Below, piece by piece: positions 1-8,221 of a stretch of 64,000 bases of DNA. The notes beneath the pieces are model-generated. The model was not told where the DNA came from and searched no databases. It saw only the letters and a program-made list of their open reading frames with translations. Origin of the DNA: Methylobacterium tarhaniae (GTDB lineage Bacteria; Pseudomonadota; Alphaproteobacteria; Rhizobiales; Beijerinckiaceae); NCBI RefSeq assembly GCF_001043955.1, contig NZ_LABZ01000025.1, positions 1-64,000 of the forward strand, in the 5' to 3' direction. Position numbers and translations under genes: made by a program. Position 1 is the stretch's first letter. Every line of letters begins with the position of its first letter.

Positions 1-203
1 CGCGCCGGGGCCTGCAGGCCCTCCTCGACGAGGCGGTCACCGAGGTGAAGCTGGCGCGCGCCCATGAGGTTTGGGACCGCCGGACCGGACAGCTGGCGCC
101 CGAGTCCGAGGAGGCGAAGGCCACGGCGTGGGCCAACTGGTGCGAGGCTGCGCGGACCCTGGACCTCTTCAACGTGCTCCATCCGGAGCCCGTCGCCGTA
201 TGA
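1..203 (+). CDS. hypothetical protein, 3' fragment (phage-like)
   Basis: An open frame enters from the left edge and ends with TGA at 201-203. The visible 66 residues are rich in Glu, Ala and Trp (LDEAVTEVKLARAHEVWDRR near the start) and look helical. The stop overlaps the next gene's ATG as ATGA, the compact packing usual in phage operons. I do not recognise a family and the N-terminus lies outside the window. Confidence 0.5.
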   Translation, partial: RRGLQALLDEAVTEVKLARAHEVWDRRTGQLAPESEEAKATAWANWCEAARTLDLFNVLHPEPVAV

Positions 204-403
204 GCGCCCCCGCCACCGCGCCGGCCCGGGCCCGCCAGGCCGTAGCCCGCTACCTGCCGGAGGCCTCCGAGGGGTCTCGTTTCGCCCGAGGGATGGCTGC
301 CTACCAGGCCTGCCAGGACGCCTGCCAGGAGCGGGCGGTCGGCGAGCCGGAGTGCCGGGATTCCTGCGCGAGGGCGCAGGCTGCCTTGAGGAGGAAGGGA
401 TGA
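200..403 (+). CDS. small hypothetical protein, Cys-containing
   Basis: A 67-residue protein. I chose ATG 200 because it overlaps the upstream stop as ATGA; an upstream extension to 71 would run through the preceding gene. The middle holds YQACQDACQER and ECRDSC, four cysteines spaced like a small metal-binding or disulfide hairpin, followed by a basic tail. It overlaps the next gene at 400 by ATGA. No family is recognised; a small phage protein is the likeliest reading given the neighbours. Confidence 0.5.
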   Translation: MSAPATAPARARQAVARYLPEASEGSRFARGMAAYQACQDACQERAVGEPECRDSCARAQAALRRKG

Positions 404-612
404 TGATCCTCGAAGCGATGAAGGCCATGCGGGAGGGGGCGACGACGCGCTGCCCCGAGTGTTGCACGAAAAAGTTGTATCAGACCGCTGAGGGCAACCT
501 CATCGAGATCGCGACCGTGTCCGACATCTGGCACCGCGCCGGCGACGTCATAGACAACCCGGTTCTCGGGCAGGCCTGGATCGAGAGCGACAGCTGGGAG
601 ATCGTGCGGTGA
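400..612 (+). CDS. small phage-like protein resembling DUF2829/Tad2 fold
   Basis: A 70-residue protein, start ATG 400 (ATG 403 is also possible), preceded by GAGGAAGG as a ribosome site and overlapping the upstream stop. The N-terminus reads EAMKAMREGATTRC and the C-terminus ESDSWEIV. This layout (EAxxxLxxG at the start, xDDWEIV at the end, beta strands between) is the pattern I associate with the DUF2829 family, which includes the Thoeris anti-defence protein Tad2. The usual central Trp motif is replaced by CPECC, so the assignment is tentative. It is the last clear gene of a three-gene overlapping operon. Confidence 0.45.
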   Translation: MMILEAMKAMREGATTRCPECCTKKLYQTAEGNLIEIATVSDIWHRAGDVIDNPVLGQAWIESDSWEIVR

Positions 613-635
613 CCCTGCCCGCCCCCTCGGCCGCC

Positions 636-926
636 CTACTCGATCGGCTCGCCCGGCGCTTTGGGCAGTCCCCCGGGCACGCCGCATGGCGCGCCCGGAT
701 CGAGGGCGGCCAGAAGCGCCTTGCCGGCGTTCGTGAGGATGTGGCCGTCCCACACGAGATCGGTCAGCCCCGCGGCGCGGACCTCCTCCACCGCGGGGAT
801 CAGGCTGTGATCGGCGATCCTCCCGGCGGGCACGCACACGTCGTGGATCACGTGGAGCACTGCGTCGGGGCGGCCCTTCCACTGGGCGATCACGAGCCGG
901 GCGTCGGCGGAGATCTCGGTCGTCAT
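636..926 (-). CDS. hypothetical protein (phage-associated)
   Basis: A 96-residue protein read from ATG 926 with strong GC3 bias. The N-terminal half (ISADARLVIAQWKGRPDAVL) and the middle (EVRAAGLTDLVWDGHILTNA) look like a folded alpha/beta protein; the tail is Pro/Gly-rich. It lies downstream of the RNA polymerase remnant on the same strand, where T7-like phages carry small early genes. No family is recognised. The plus-strand frame starting at 609 overlaps it and looks less protein-like. Confidence 0.45.
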   Translation of the reverse strand: MTTEISADARLVIAQWKGRPDAVLHVIHDVCVPAGRIADHSLIPAVEEVRAAGLTDLVWDGHILTNAGKALLAALDPGAPCGVPGGLPKAPGEPIE

Positions 927-1024
927 GTGCGCGATTCTGGGTCCGCCCAGGCGCGGAGGCAAGCCCGTCAGAGTGCGGGGCTGCCTGCGTGCGGGTCATC
1001 CTACAGCTGATGGGAGGACGCCGG

Positions 1025-1278
1025 TCAAAGGATGGCCTCGGGCACGTACGGGATGCCGAAGGCGTCGCAGAGATAGGGGATCGTGTGCGGCCGGCGCAGG
1101 TCGCCGCATCGTGTCCCGGCCGCCCACACATCCACAAGGGAGCCCCCGCATTCTCCTCCGCGTAGATGACGCCTGGCAGCGTTCGGAGGATCGCAACGAT
1201 CCCCTCGAAGTCGCCGCACCGGTCGGCGGCGAGGAGCGCCTGGGCGACGTGCGCAGGCGCGATGTAGGGCTCGCGCAT
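1025..1278 (-). pseudogene. small hypothetical protein, probably frameshifted
   Basis: From ATG 1278 the first 50 residues look real (AHVAQALLAADRCGDFEGIV, then ILRTLPGVIYAEENAG), but the frame then turns into low-complexity Arg/Ser sequence. The other frame over 1025-1110 gives a convincing end (RRPHTIPYLCDAFGIPYVPE). Joining the two by one shift near 1105-1140 would give a protein of about 84 residues. Either a disabled phage gene or a sequencing error explains this. Family unknown. Confidence 0.35.
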
Positions 1279-1344
1279 CCGTGGTGTCCCAAGGGAAAGG
1301 CAGCATCCTGCCGCGCGCGGTGAGGGCAGGTAATTCCCCTCGCG

Positions 1345-1641
1345 TCAGCTTCGGCGACTATGGCCTCCTCGGATCCCGTAAGCATCATGCACTGAGGTGA
1401 ACGCGGCGATGCCTCGCACCTTGGCCGAGATGAGGCTCAGTGTGAGAGCTGCGGCGTCCAGCGAGTGTACGAAGTTCGGCGCGATCCCACGGAGCTGCGA
1501 GGCTGCGTCGAGGTCCGGCGTCTGCTCGTTGAGGCGCTCGGCGGCCGACGCCGCGATCCTCGCGTCGCCGGGATCGTCACGGTGGGGCGGCAGGTCCTCG
1601 CAGCCGCCGAAGCTGACGGCACGCGGTCGGGCCTTGCGGCC
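1345..1641 (-). pseudogene. T7-type single-subunit RNA polymerase, C-terminal remnant
   Basis: A 98-codon stop-to-stop stretch without a start codon. Residues 49-66 of the stretch read QLRGIAPNFVHSLDAAAL and residues 84-89 read VHDAYG. In phage T7 RNA polymerase the same spacing is seen between GIAPNFVHSQD and IHDSFG (motif C, His811 and the metal-binding Asp812). The His and Asp are kept here (codons 1387-1389 and 1384-1386). The N-terminal roughly 700 residues (motifs A and B) are missing, an upstream TGA lies at 1642-1644, and the frame ends nine residues after motif C instead of about 70. This is a relic of an autographivirus-like phage. Confidence 0.8.
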
Positions 1642-2213
1642 TCAGGCGTCGAGATGATCCCCGACCTCTGCTGGTGCTCGATCTCGCGGCCCGTGTTCCC
1701 GGCCCATGCCAGGACGGTGATCACGACCTCGGGCAAATATGCCCATTACGGTCCCGGCCTTTCGGGCTGCGCGGTGCGCCTCGGTACGCTGACCGACTGT
1801 GCCGATGCACTCGTCTCGGGCCGGGCACCGGTCACTGTGCCGGAGTGGCTGGCCTGATGCGTGCGGCCCGGCCGGATCGCTTGGGCGCATCGATGTTGTG
1901 AACTGCTGCCTATGACCCAATCCACGCTGCTGACCCAAAGCGACCCCTGCCGGCTGCTGTAGGGAGTGTCCGATCGTGAGGGTTTTCCGGACATTCGATT
2001 CTATGGCGCAGTTTCCTGGCATTCGTTGCGTGGCGGGCTCTCGCGTCAAGCACATCAGCGCCGGCGGTCCTTCTGGGTATCTGGAAAGGTTCGTTTCCCA
2101 TACAGACAAGCCTGAAAGGCCGTATGAGAACTGAGTGCGGCGAGCCGCCGATTTGAACCCGACGCTGCTCTCACCGTTGGCCCTTCGCTGCCTCCTCATA
2201 CCCATGTGCGCGC
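1642..2213. other. mostly non-coding stretch with possible att-like tRNA 3' end
   Basis: No convincing long gene is seen. At 2139-2163 the minus strand holds a T-arm-like hairpin: GTCGG, loop GTTCAAA, then TCGGC with G-U pairs, followed by GGCTCGC. A matching 5' acceptor arm is not found 70-80 bases away, so this is at most a tRNA or tmRNA 3' fragment of the sort left by phage integration. It sits between the phage-like segment and selO. Confidence 0.25.
1976..2134 (+). CDS. possible small ORF, unknown
   Basis: GTG 1976 opens a 52-codon frame ending in TGA 2132-2134, with GGGAG about ten bases upstream. The translation contains RTFDSMAQFPGIRCVAGSRV and ends in charged residues. Codon use is less GC3-biased than in the neighbours. 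It may be the tail of a decayed gene. No family is recognised. Confidence 0.2.
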   Translation: MRVFRTFDSMAQFPGIRCVAGSRVKHISAGGPSGYLERFVSHTDKPERPYEN

Positions 2214-3692
2214 ATGAAGCCCCAGATCCCGTTCGACAACAGCTACGCCCGCCTCCCTGACCGCTTCTTCGCACGCACCCGACCGACGCCCGTTGCCGGG
2301 CCGCAGCTGATCCACCTGAACCGCGCGCTCGCGATGAAACTCGGCCTCGATCCAGACTGGCTTGCGAGCCCGGAGGGCACCGAGATCCTGGCTGGAAACC
2401 GCATCGCCGAGGGATCCGAGCCGATCGCCACCGCCTATGCTGGCCACCAATTCGGGAATTTTGTGCCGCAGCTCGGCGACGGGCGTGCCCTCCTGCTTGG
2501 TGAGATCCTCGACCGTGACGGCCAGCGCCGTGACATCCAACTAAAGGGCTCTGGTCCGACGCCGTTCTCCCGCCGGGGAGACGGGCGAGCAGCCCTCGGG
2601 CCGGTGCTGCGCGAGTACTTGATCAGCGAGGCCATGGCGGCTCTCGGCATACCAACCACTCGCGCATTGGCTGCCGTTGCGACGGGCGAACGCGTCGTCC
2701 GCGAGACCCTGCTCCCGGGCGCGGTGCTCACCCGCGTCGCGGCCAGTCACATCCGTGTCGGTACCTTCCAGTTCTTCGCCGCGCGCGATGACATCGCGGG
2801 CCTACGCGCGCTGGCCGACTACGTACTGGAGCGGCACTACCCGGAGGCCAGCGCGGCCGAGAAGCCGTATCGTGCCCTCCTCGCCGAGGTCGCCGCGCGC
2901 CAAGCCGATCTCGTCGCCCGATGGCTGCTCGTTGGCTTCATCCACGGCGTGATGAACACCGACAACATGTCAGTCGCCGGTGAGACCATCGATTACGGCC
3001 CCTGCGCCTTCATGGACGCCTACCATCCTCGAACCGTCTTCAGCTCCATCGACCAGCATGCACGCTACGCCTACGGTGCGCAGCCGCAGATCGCGTTGTG
3101 GAACCTGAGCCGCCTGGCGGAGACCCTGCTGCCGCTCCTGGACACGGACGAATCCCGAGCCGTGACCGAGGCCGAAGAGGCCCTCGGCAGTTTCGGGCCG
3201 CGGTTCGAAGCCACCTTCCACCGCGGCCTCAATCGCAAGCTCGGTCTTGCGACCATGCAGGATGGAGATCCAGTTCTGGCCGGAGACCTCCTCAAGCTGA
3301 TGGCCGAGAACCAAGCCGATTTCACACTCATGTTCCGAAACCTGAGCCGAGCCTGCGAGGCGGCCGAGGCTGATGAGGCGGTACGCAGCCTGTTCGTCGA
3401 TCCGACCGCGTATGACCGCTGGGCCGTTCGTTGGCGACAGCGGCAGGCCGAGGAGCCGGGCGACGCGGCCTCCAAGGCGGCCGCCATGCGCGCGGTCAAT
3501 CCGGCCTTCATCCCGCGCAATCACCGCGTGGAGGAGATGATCGAAGCTGCAATCGAGCGAGCGGATTTCGCCCCTTTCGAGGATCTTCTGGCAGTCATCT
3601 CAAGACCATACGACGATCAGCCGATACATGCACGCTACGCCGAGGCCCCGAAAGGTGGCGGCATTGGGTATCGGACGTTCTGCGGAACTTGA
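2214..3692 (+). CDS. selO: protein adenylyltransferase SelO (YdiU family)
   Basis: Pseudokinase-fold enzyme that transfers AMP from ATP to protein hydroxyl groups; in E. coli the family acts in redox stress. The 492-residue length fits bacterial members. Seen in order: [10 protein letters not shown] at the N-terminus, the glycine-rich [11 protein letters not shown], the Lys motif [40 protein letters not shown] in the catalytic core, and the C-terminal YRTFCGT. The residue third from the end is an ordinary TGC cysteine, so no selenocysteine is needed. ATG 2214 is the first Met before the conserved core. It stands alone between the phage relic and a glycosidase. Confidence 0.93.
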   Translation: MKPQIPFDNSYARLPDRFFARTRPTPVAGPQLIHLNRALAMKLGLDPDWLASPEGTEILAGNRIAEGSEPIATAYAGHQFGNFVPQLGDGRALLLGEILDRDGQRRDIQLKGSGPTPFSRRGDGRAALGPVLREYLISEAMAALGIPTTRALAAVATGERVVRETLLPGAVLTRVAASHIRVGTFQFFAARDDIAGLRALADYVLERHYPEASAAEKPYRALLAEVAARQADLVARWLLVGFIHGVMNTDNMSVAGETIDYGPCAFMDAYHPRTVFSSIDQHARYAYGAQPQIALWNLSRLAETLLPLLDTDESRAVTEAEEALGSFGPRFEATFHRGLNRKLGLATMQDGDPVLAGDLLKLMAENQADFTLMFRNLSRACEAAEADEAVRSLFVDPTAYDRWAVRWRQRQAEEPGDAASKAAAMRAVNPAFIPRNHRVEEMIEAAIERADFAPFEDLLAVISRPYDDQPIHARYAEAPKGGGIGYRTFCGT

Positions 3693-3779
3693 TCGAGGCG
3701 ACCATTAAGCAGACAGTAACCAAAATGATCGGATTAACGACTTTCGCGAGCACCTCATCTCAGATAGTGCCGAAGAAAT

Positions 3780-5345
3780 ATGGGGATATGCCCGAGAAAC
3801 TGTTGTAAAATGAATGATTACGAGAAACATATTCATAATTACGACTTAGAAGTAGTCGCTGATAGTTTAATATATTTTGAGAAAAATCGTATTGCAAATT
3901 TCCAAACAAGTAGTCGTTTTGAGGCCCGTGAGCCCCGACCGCTACCCTGGATCCAAGTTGGGAAATTTGGCGCGCCATATTTCGCCACCGAGACAGGCGC
4001 TGCTTGGACGCCAGTCGGTCAGAACGACGCAATCAGCTGGGTCGAACTCGCCGGCCTCTTTCGCCGTCGCGACCTCCCTGCCGTTGAAGCTTACCTCTAC
4101 TATTTGGCCGATCACGGTGTCACCTGTCTACGCTTGATGCTCGAATATGCTCAGGTCCGTCACCGCTACATCGAGCAACCTGTTGGCCGGTTTGTGCCAG
4201 CGATGGTTCGGCTATGGGACGACCTCTTCGCGCTGTGCGAGAAGGTGGGGCTCCGCATTTTGCTCACGCCCTTCGACACGTTCTGGATGTGGCTGCATTG
4301 GCGCCACCATCCCTACAATCGTCATAACGGCGGACCACTTGCTCATCCTTCCCGCTTTCTCCTCGACGAGGCGGTGCGTGCCGCGATCAAGAACAGGCTT
4401 GCCTTTGCGGTCGAGCGCTGGGGCGGGTCCGGCGTGCTGTTCGGGTGGGATCTCTGGAACGAGATTCACCCGGCGCATGCGGAGGACAGTGCCGATGGCT
4501 TCGCTCCCTTCATCGCCGATTTGAGCCAGCATGTCCGCGCGCTCGAGATGAGGCTATACGGACGTAGTCATCCGCAAACGGTGTCACTATTCGGGCCTGA
4601 ACTTCTGTGGCGACCACATTTGCCGATGGCGGAGCCGATCTTCCGTCATCCCGATCTCGACTTTGCGACGATCCATATCTACGCCGAAGGGACCATCGAC
4701 GACCCGCGAAACACCGTCGATCCCGCGATCGCCATGGGACGGATCGTTCGCGAGAGTTTGGCCCAAATTCATGACGGCCGGCCCTTTCTCGACACGGAGC
4801 ACGGCCCGATCCACAGCTTCAAGGATCGGCACATCACGCTGCACGCCAGCTTCGATGACGAGTACTTTCGCCATCTGCAGTGGGTCCATCTCGCGAGTGG
4901 CGGGGTTGGCGGTGGGATGCGCTGGCCGAACCGACATCCACACCGCCTCACGGCAGGGATGCGGGCGGCTCAGCGTAGCCTCTCCGGTTTTCTGCGATTG
5001 ATCGACTGGAACCGCTTCCGGCGGCGCAACCTGAGCCAGGAGGTCGACATTTCAGAGCAAGAGGTGGCGGTTTTCGCCTGTGGAGACACAGAACAGGCAA
5101 TTGTCTGGTGCCTGCGGACGAACACAATCGCAGAAAATGGCCAGTTGTGTCGGGATGTGCGATCCGTCTCAGCTCGCCTCTCGCTCCCTGGCCTGCGATC
5201 CGGCCGCTACTCCGTTATAGCTTGGGACACAGAGGCTGGACTCCTGCGCAGAACATGCGAGGTGACTGCCAACGGCTCGATGCTGACCGAAGTGGAAACA
5301 GGACCATTCATCACGGACATCGCACTGGCGGTGAAGCGAGTTTAA
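3780..5345 (+). CDS. GH5-like (clan GH-A) glycoside hydrolase
   Basis: A 521-residue TIM-barrel glycosidase, probably cytosolic since no signal peptide is seen. The acid/base region is GWDLWNEIHPAH (Glu228) and the likely nucleophile is FLDTEHGPIH (Glu340), arranged as in cellulase/mannanase-type GH-A enzymes. A C-terminal segment of about 100 residues has beta-sandwich character. ATG 3780 has GAAG five bases upstream; ATG 3810 is an alternative. The first 130 bases and the leader from 3690 are markedly AT-rich, unlike the rest of the gene, suggesting transfer or a junction. The substrate cannot be read from sequence. Confidence 0.75.
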   Translation: MGICPRNCCKMNDYEKHIHNYDLEVVADSLIYFEKNRIANFQTSSRFEAREPRPLPWIQVGKFGAPYFATETGAAWTPVGQNDAISWVELAGLFRRRDLPAVEAYLYYLADHGVTCLRLMLEYAQVRHRYIEQPVGRFVPAMVRLWDDLFALCEKVGLRILLTPFDTFWMWLHWRHHPYNRHNGGPLAHPSRFLLDEAVRAAIKNRLAFAVERWGGSGVLFGWDLWNEIHPAHAEDSADGFAPFIADLSQHVRALEMRLYGRSHPQTVSLFGPELLWRPHLPMAEPIFRHPDLDFATIHIYAEGTIDDPRNTVDPAIAMGRIVRESLAQIHDGRPFLDTEHGPIHSFKDRHITLHASFDDEYFRHLQWVHLASGGVGGGMRWPNRHPHRLTAGMRAAQRSLSGFLRLIDWNRFRRRNLSQEVDISEQEVAVFACGDTEQAIVWCLRTNTIAENGQLCRDVRSVSARLSLPGLRSGRYSVIAWDTEAGLLRRTCEVTANGSMLTEVETGPFITDIALAVKRV

Positions 5346-5454
5346 GCCTCATTTCGACGTCTTGCCACTCGCCGGTCGACGGACTTATTCTTTACGGTTG
5401 AGTGACCCAGGGGATTTCTGTGTGCTCCGTCACGGCCTTCTGGTCGTAATTCTA

Positions 5455-5479
5455 GGAACTGATCTAGGTAGCGCTCGTT
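5455..5479 (+). promoter_or_regulatory. EcfG-type general stress promoter for ndh
   Basis: GGAAC at 5455-5459 and CGTT at 5476-5479 are separated by exactly 16 bases. This is a perfect match to the GGAAC-N16/17-CGTT site of the alphaproteobacterial extracytoplasmic sigma factor EcfG. The ATG at 5506 lies 26 bases after the -10 element, so the start codon would follow a short leader. Confidence 0.7.
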
Positions 5480-5505
5480 GGCTGGGCGTCTGTCCAGGAT
5501 AGCTC

Positions 5506-6867
5506 ATGACGAATACCTGTCGCGTGATCATCATCGGAGGCGGATTTGCAGGTTTGGAGGCCGCCAAGGCTCTGAGCCGCGCACCCGTCGAGATCACGCT
5601 CCTCGACCGGCAGAACCACCACTGCTTCCAGCCGCTTCTGTACCAAGTCGCGACGGCCGCTTTGACGCCGGCGGACGTCGCGTGGCCAATTCGTGGGATC
5701 CTCTCAGGGCAACAAAATGCCCGCGTGTTGATGGCGAACGTCGAGGGGATCGACACAAAGCGGCGTAGGGTGAGGACAGGCGGCGGCACGTTCCCCTACG
5801 ATCAGCTGATCATCGCAACCGGGGCCACACACGCCTATTTTGGGCACGATGAGTGGGCTCCTCATGCTCCGGGATTGAAGCGGATTGAGGACGCGACGGA
5901 AATCAGGCGCCGCATCCTGCTCGCGTTCGAGCGCGCCGAGCTTGAGGACGACGCCGAGCGGAGGCAGGCGCTCACCACGTTCGTGGTGGTCGGTGGTGGT
6001 CCGACCGGGGTCGAGATGGCCGGTGCGATCGCCGACATGGCGCATGACGCGCTGCCCCGTGACTTCCGGAATGTCGACCCGACGCGAGCACGCGTGCTTC
6101 TCGTCGAAGCTGGTCCACGCCCCCTGGCCGCGTTCCCGGAGCCACTGAGCCAGTACGCCAGGCGTGCCTTGGAGCGGCGCGGCGTCGAGGTTCTGACCGG
6201 GGAGACGGTGACCTCCATCGGCCCTGAAACCGTCTCGATCGGAGATCGCTCGATCAGGGCCGGTGCGATCGTGTGGGCGGCCGGCGTCGCGGCATCCGCG
6301 GCCGCCGACTGGCTTGGAGCCGACCGCGACCGCGCCGGACGGGTCAAGGTGTCTCCCGACCTCACCGTTCCCGGCTTGCCTGAGATCCTCGTGGTCGGTG
6401 ATACCGCCGCCGTGACGGATGAGAACGGGAAACCGGTGCCTGGGATCGCGCCAGCGGCCAAACAGATGGGCCGCTACGCGGCGTCCGTGATCGCGGCTCG
6501 CGTCATGGGTCAGCCTCTCCCGGGACCGTTCCGCTACCGCCATCAAGGGGATCTCGCGACCATCGGGCGGAAGGCAGCGGTGGTCCGGCTGCGCCGCTTG
6601 ACGCTCAAAGGGTCCCTCGGATGGGCCTTCTGGGGCGTGGCGCACGTCTATTTCCTGATCGGGCTGCGCAATCGCATCGCAGTCGCATTCAGCTGGTTGT
6701 GGGACTACGTCACGTTCGGGCGCCGCTCCCGCTTGATCACGCAGCCTGCCAACGCGCACCCGGCCGAGGCCGAGGCCGAGCCAGCCGGCTCGTCTGGACA
6801 GCCATCGGCTGCCACGCCTGCCGAGAACGCCGGAATCACGCCCCAGGCAGGCCGGGTCTGGGGCTGA
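5506..6867 (+). CDS. ndh: type II NADH dehydrogenase (NDH-2)
   Basis: Single-subunit, non-proton-pumping NADH:quinone oxidoreductase of the inner membrane. The FAD-binding motif IIIGGGFAGLEAAK is at residues 8-21, the NADH-binding motif VVVGGGPTGVEMAG near 160, and the second FAD motif ILVVGDTAAV near 300. The C-terminus has an amphipathic stretch (GWAFWGVAHVYFLIGL) typical of membrane anchoring, then a Pro/Ala/Glu-rich tail of about 50 residues not needed for catalysis. At 453 residues it is slightly longer than usual because of that tail. The upstream EcfG-type site suggests induction in the general stress response. Confidence 0.93.
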   Translation: MTNTCRVIIIGGGFAGLEAAKALSRAPVEITLLDRQNHHCFQPLLYQVATAALTPADVAWPIRGILSGQQNARVLMANVEGIDTKRRRVRTGGGTFPYDQLIIATGATHAYFGHDEWAPHAPGLKRIEDATEIRRRILLAFERAELEDDAERRQALTTFVVVGGGPTGVEMAGAIADMAHDALPRDFRNVDPTRARVLLVEAGPRPLAAFPEPLSQYARRALERRGVEVLTGETVTSIGPETVSIGDRSIRAGAIVWAAGVAASAAADWLGADRDRAGRVKVSPDLTVPGLPEILVVGDTAAVTDENGKPVPGIAPAAKQMGRYAASVIAARVMGQPLPGPFRYRHQGDLATIGRKAAVVRLRRLTLKGSLGWAFWGVAHVYFLIGLRNRIAVAFSWLWDYVTFGRRSRLITQPANAHPAEAEAEPAGSSGQPSAATPAENAGITPQAGRVWG

Positions 6868-6900
6868 CGATCACGCACATCCCGGCATCAGCCTGTATCG

Positions 6901-7254
6901 ATGGCGGGTTGCCGCCATTTCGGGGCAAGACGATACGTCGCTCACGCGGACCGCATCATCGAAGCCTGGAACAAGGCCGACGTGCTGATGAAGCCGAGCG
7001 CACGCGCTTGATCAACCTCGGCATCAAGGACGGCGAGAGCGGCCGCCACGATCGCGACAGGGCAGCACCGGTCGTGGTCGAGCCGCGATCCCAGACGGTC
7101 TGTCGTGAGGCCCTGCGGGCTCATCTCGGCCTGCCCGAGTTCGGCGGCTACGTCGACGAGGCTCGGAAGCCGTCAGTGAGCGAACAGATTGCGGCTCCGC
7201 TGAAACCGCCGTACCCGCCGCTGATTGACCCATCGATCATCCGGAGGGTTGCCG
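6901..7254 (+). pseudogene. possible small frameshifted gene, unknown
   Basis: ATG 6901 opens a 36-codon frame (ADRIIEAWNKADV) ending TGA 7009-7011. Another frame with coding-like GC3 takes over at about 6985 (ADEAERTRLINLGIKDGESG) and runs to the next gene without a stop of its own. The two pieces read naturally as one protein if a single frameshift near 6980-6990 is assumed. No family is recognised and the 3' limit is uncertain. Confidence 0.25.
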
Positions 7255-7458
7255 ATGAACGACCGAAAGCCCGAAAGCCCGAACAAAGGGTTCTCCTCCG
7301 CCGATCCACCGAAGGCCCCGAGCGGCCTCGCGACCCCGCTTCAGCCCGGCGGCACGCGTCCTGGTGGCTCACCGGCTGCGAGTGTCGGTTCGATCGGCAC
7401 CGGCGGTGGCCAGACCAAGGGCGAGCCGAGCGGCTCTCTGAAGAACGACGGGCGCTGA
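7255..7458 (+). CDS. small Gly/Pro/Ser-rich hypothetical protein
   Basis: A 67-residue protein starting at ATG 7255 with a good ribosome site (GGAGGG eight bases upstream), which rules out the longer start at 7225. Composition is dominated by Gly, Pro, Ser and Lys (SADPPKAPSGLA, SIGTGGGQTKGEPSG), so it is probably disordered. It is followed after two bases by another small disordered protein. Function unknown. Confidence 0.5.
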   Translation: MNDRKPESPNKGFSSADPPKAPSGLATPLQPGGTRPGGSPAASVGSIGTGGGQTKGEPSGSLKNDGR

Positions 7459-7460
7459 CG

Positions 7461-7661
7461 ATGGCCGAGCAGAAAGGCGAAGATCGCGTGGAGGGGTTCG
7501 CGAAGCGGAGTGTCGGCGCGAGCCCCGGCACCCCGAGCCAGAGCGATCCCGACCACATTGAGCAGGGCGATCGCTCCTTGAGCAACCGGCGGCTCACCGA
7601 GGTGCAGGGTCCTGCGAGCGATCCGGATCGACCCTCGCCGGCAGACCGCTACAAACCGTAG
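7461..7661 (+). CDS. small hydrophilic hypothetical protein
   Basis: A 66-residue protein from ATG 7461, two bases after the preceding stop and so likely co-translated. Sequence is Asp/Pro/Ser/Arg-rich (DRVEGFAKRS, DPDRPSPADRYKP) with no hydrophobic core. The pair resembles the short disordered proteins often found near stress genes in this group, but no family is recognised. Confidence 0.5.
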   Translation: MAEQKGEDRVEGFAKRSVGASPGTPSQSDPDHIEQGDRSLSNRRLTEVQGPASDPDRPSPADRYKP

Positions 7662-8221
7662 CTCCGTCCGTCGACAAGTCGCCCATCATGTCCTGAGAAG
7701 GACAGGTGGGTGACTCCTTCACCGGCTCATGGGGCGATGACGTTCCCGTCCGCTATGTGATCGGTCACCGCGAAATGACCCATATACAAGCCGCTATCAG
7801 CCTCTTGTCGCAATCGTCGAGGATGATGTCGGACACGGCGTCTTGAAACCAGCAAGCGCGACGACTGATTAGATCGAGACGGGTGCCGACAGTGCAAACC
7901 GTCCCGACGCTCCTCAAGCCAGTTGAAGAGGCCAGTGCTGCCCATCGGATTGATGTAAACGGTGCTCTTCGCCCGAGAGGGCCACGGCGATGTCGCCCAG
8001 CGGCCCTGCCTCTTGGAAAACAAGACGCTCAAACCAAGCGAGGACATCACAGCCTCCGGCGGAACCGACCTCCTCCATCCGATGCCTCCCGGCCACACGA
8101 ATTTCGTGCCCCGGGTCGGCGCGCGGTTCGCCGCAATCCCGCACGCTCTCCTCCGCAAAATCGACATCGCCCTCCCCGAGCAGACGGCCCGCGCCCCGCA
8201 TGGGCGTGCGGAACCCTTCTC
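7662..8221. other. intergenic stretch, no convincing gene
   Basis: 560 bases. Frames on both strands are open but show no family motif. A short piece near 7801-7830 reads LVAIVEDDVG, like the start of a response-regulator receiver domain, but it stops after 14 further codons and has no start. The 3' part lies upstream of the YgjV-like gene and may hold its promoter. Confidence 0.4.

Noticed and set aside
609-1010. Plus-strand ORF with a GTGA overlap to the preceding gene
   Set aside because: After about 35 residues it turns to Gly/His/Arg-rich sequence, and it is antisense to a better-looking minus-strand gene at 636-926.
1465-1857. Plus-strand ORF of 130 codons
   Set aside because: It is antisense to the RNA polymerase remnant, whose minus-strand translation matches conserved motifs; the plus frame shows none.
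3660-3692. Selenocysteine in SelO
   Set aside because: The C-terminal position is a TGC cysteine (TFCGT) and the only TGA is the true stop.
7801-7866. Receiver-domain-like start (LVAIVEDDVG)
   Set aside because: Only ten residues resemble a response regulator and the frame stops soon after; could be chance.
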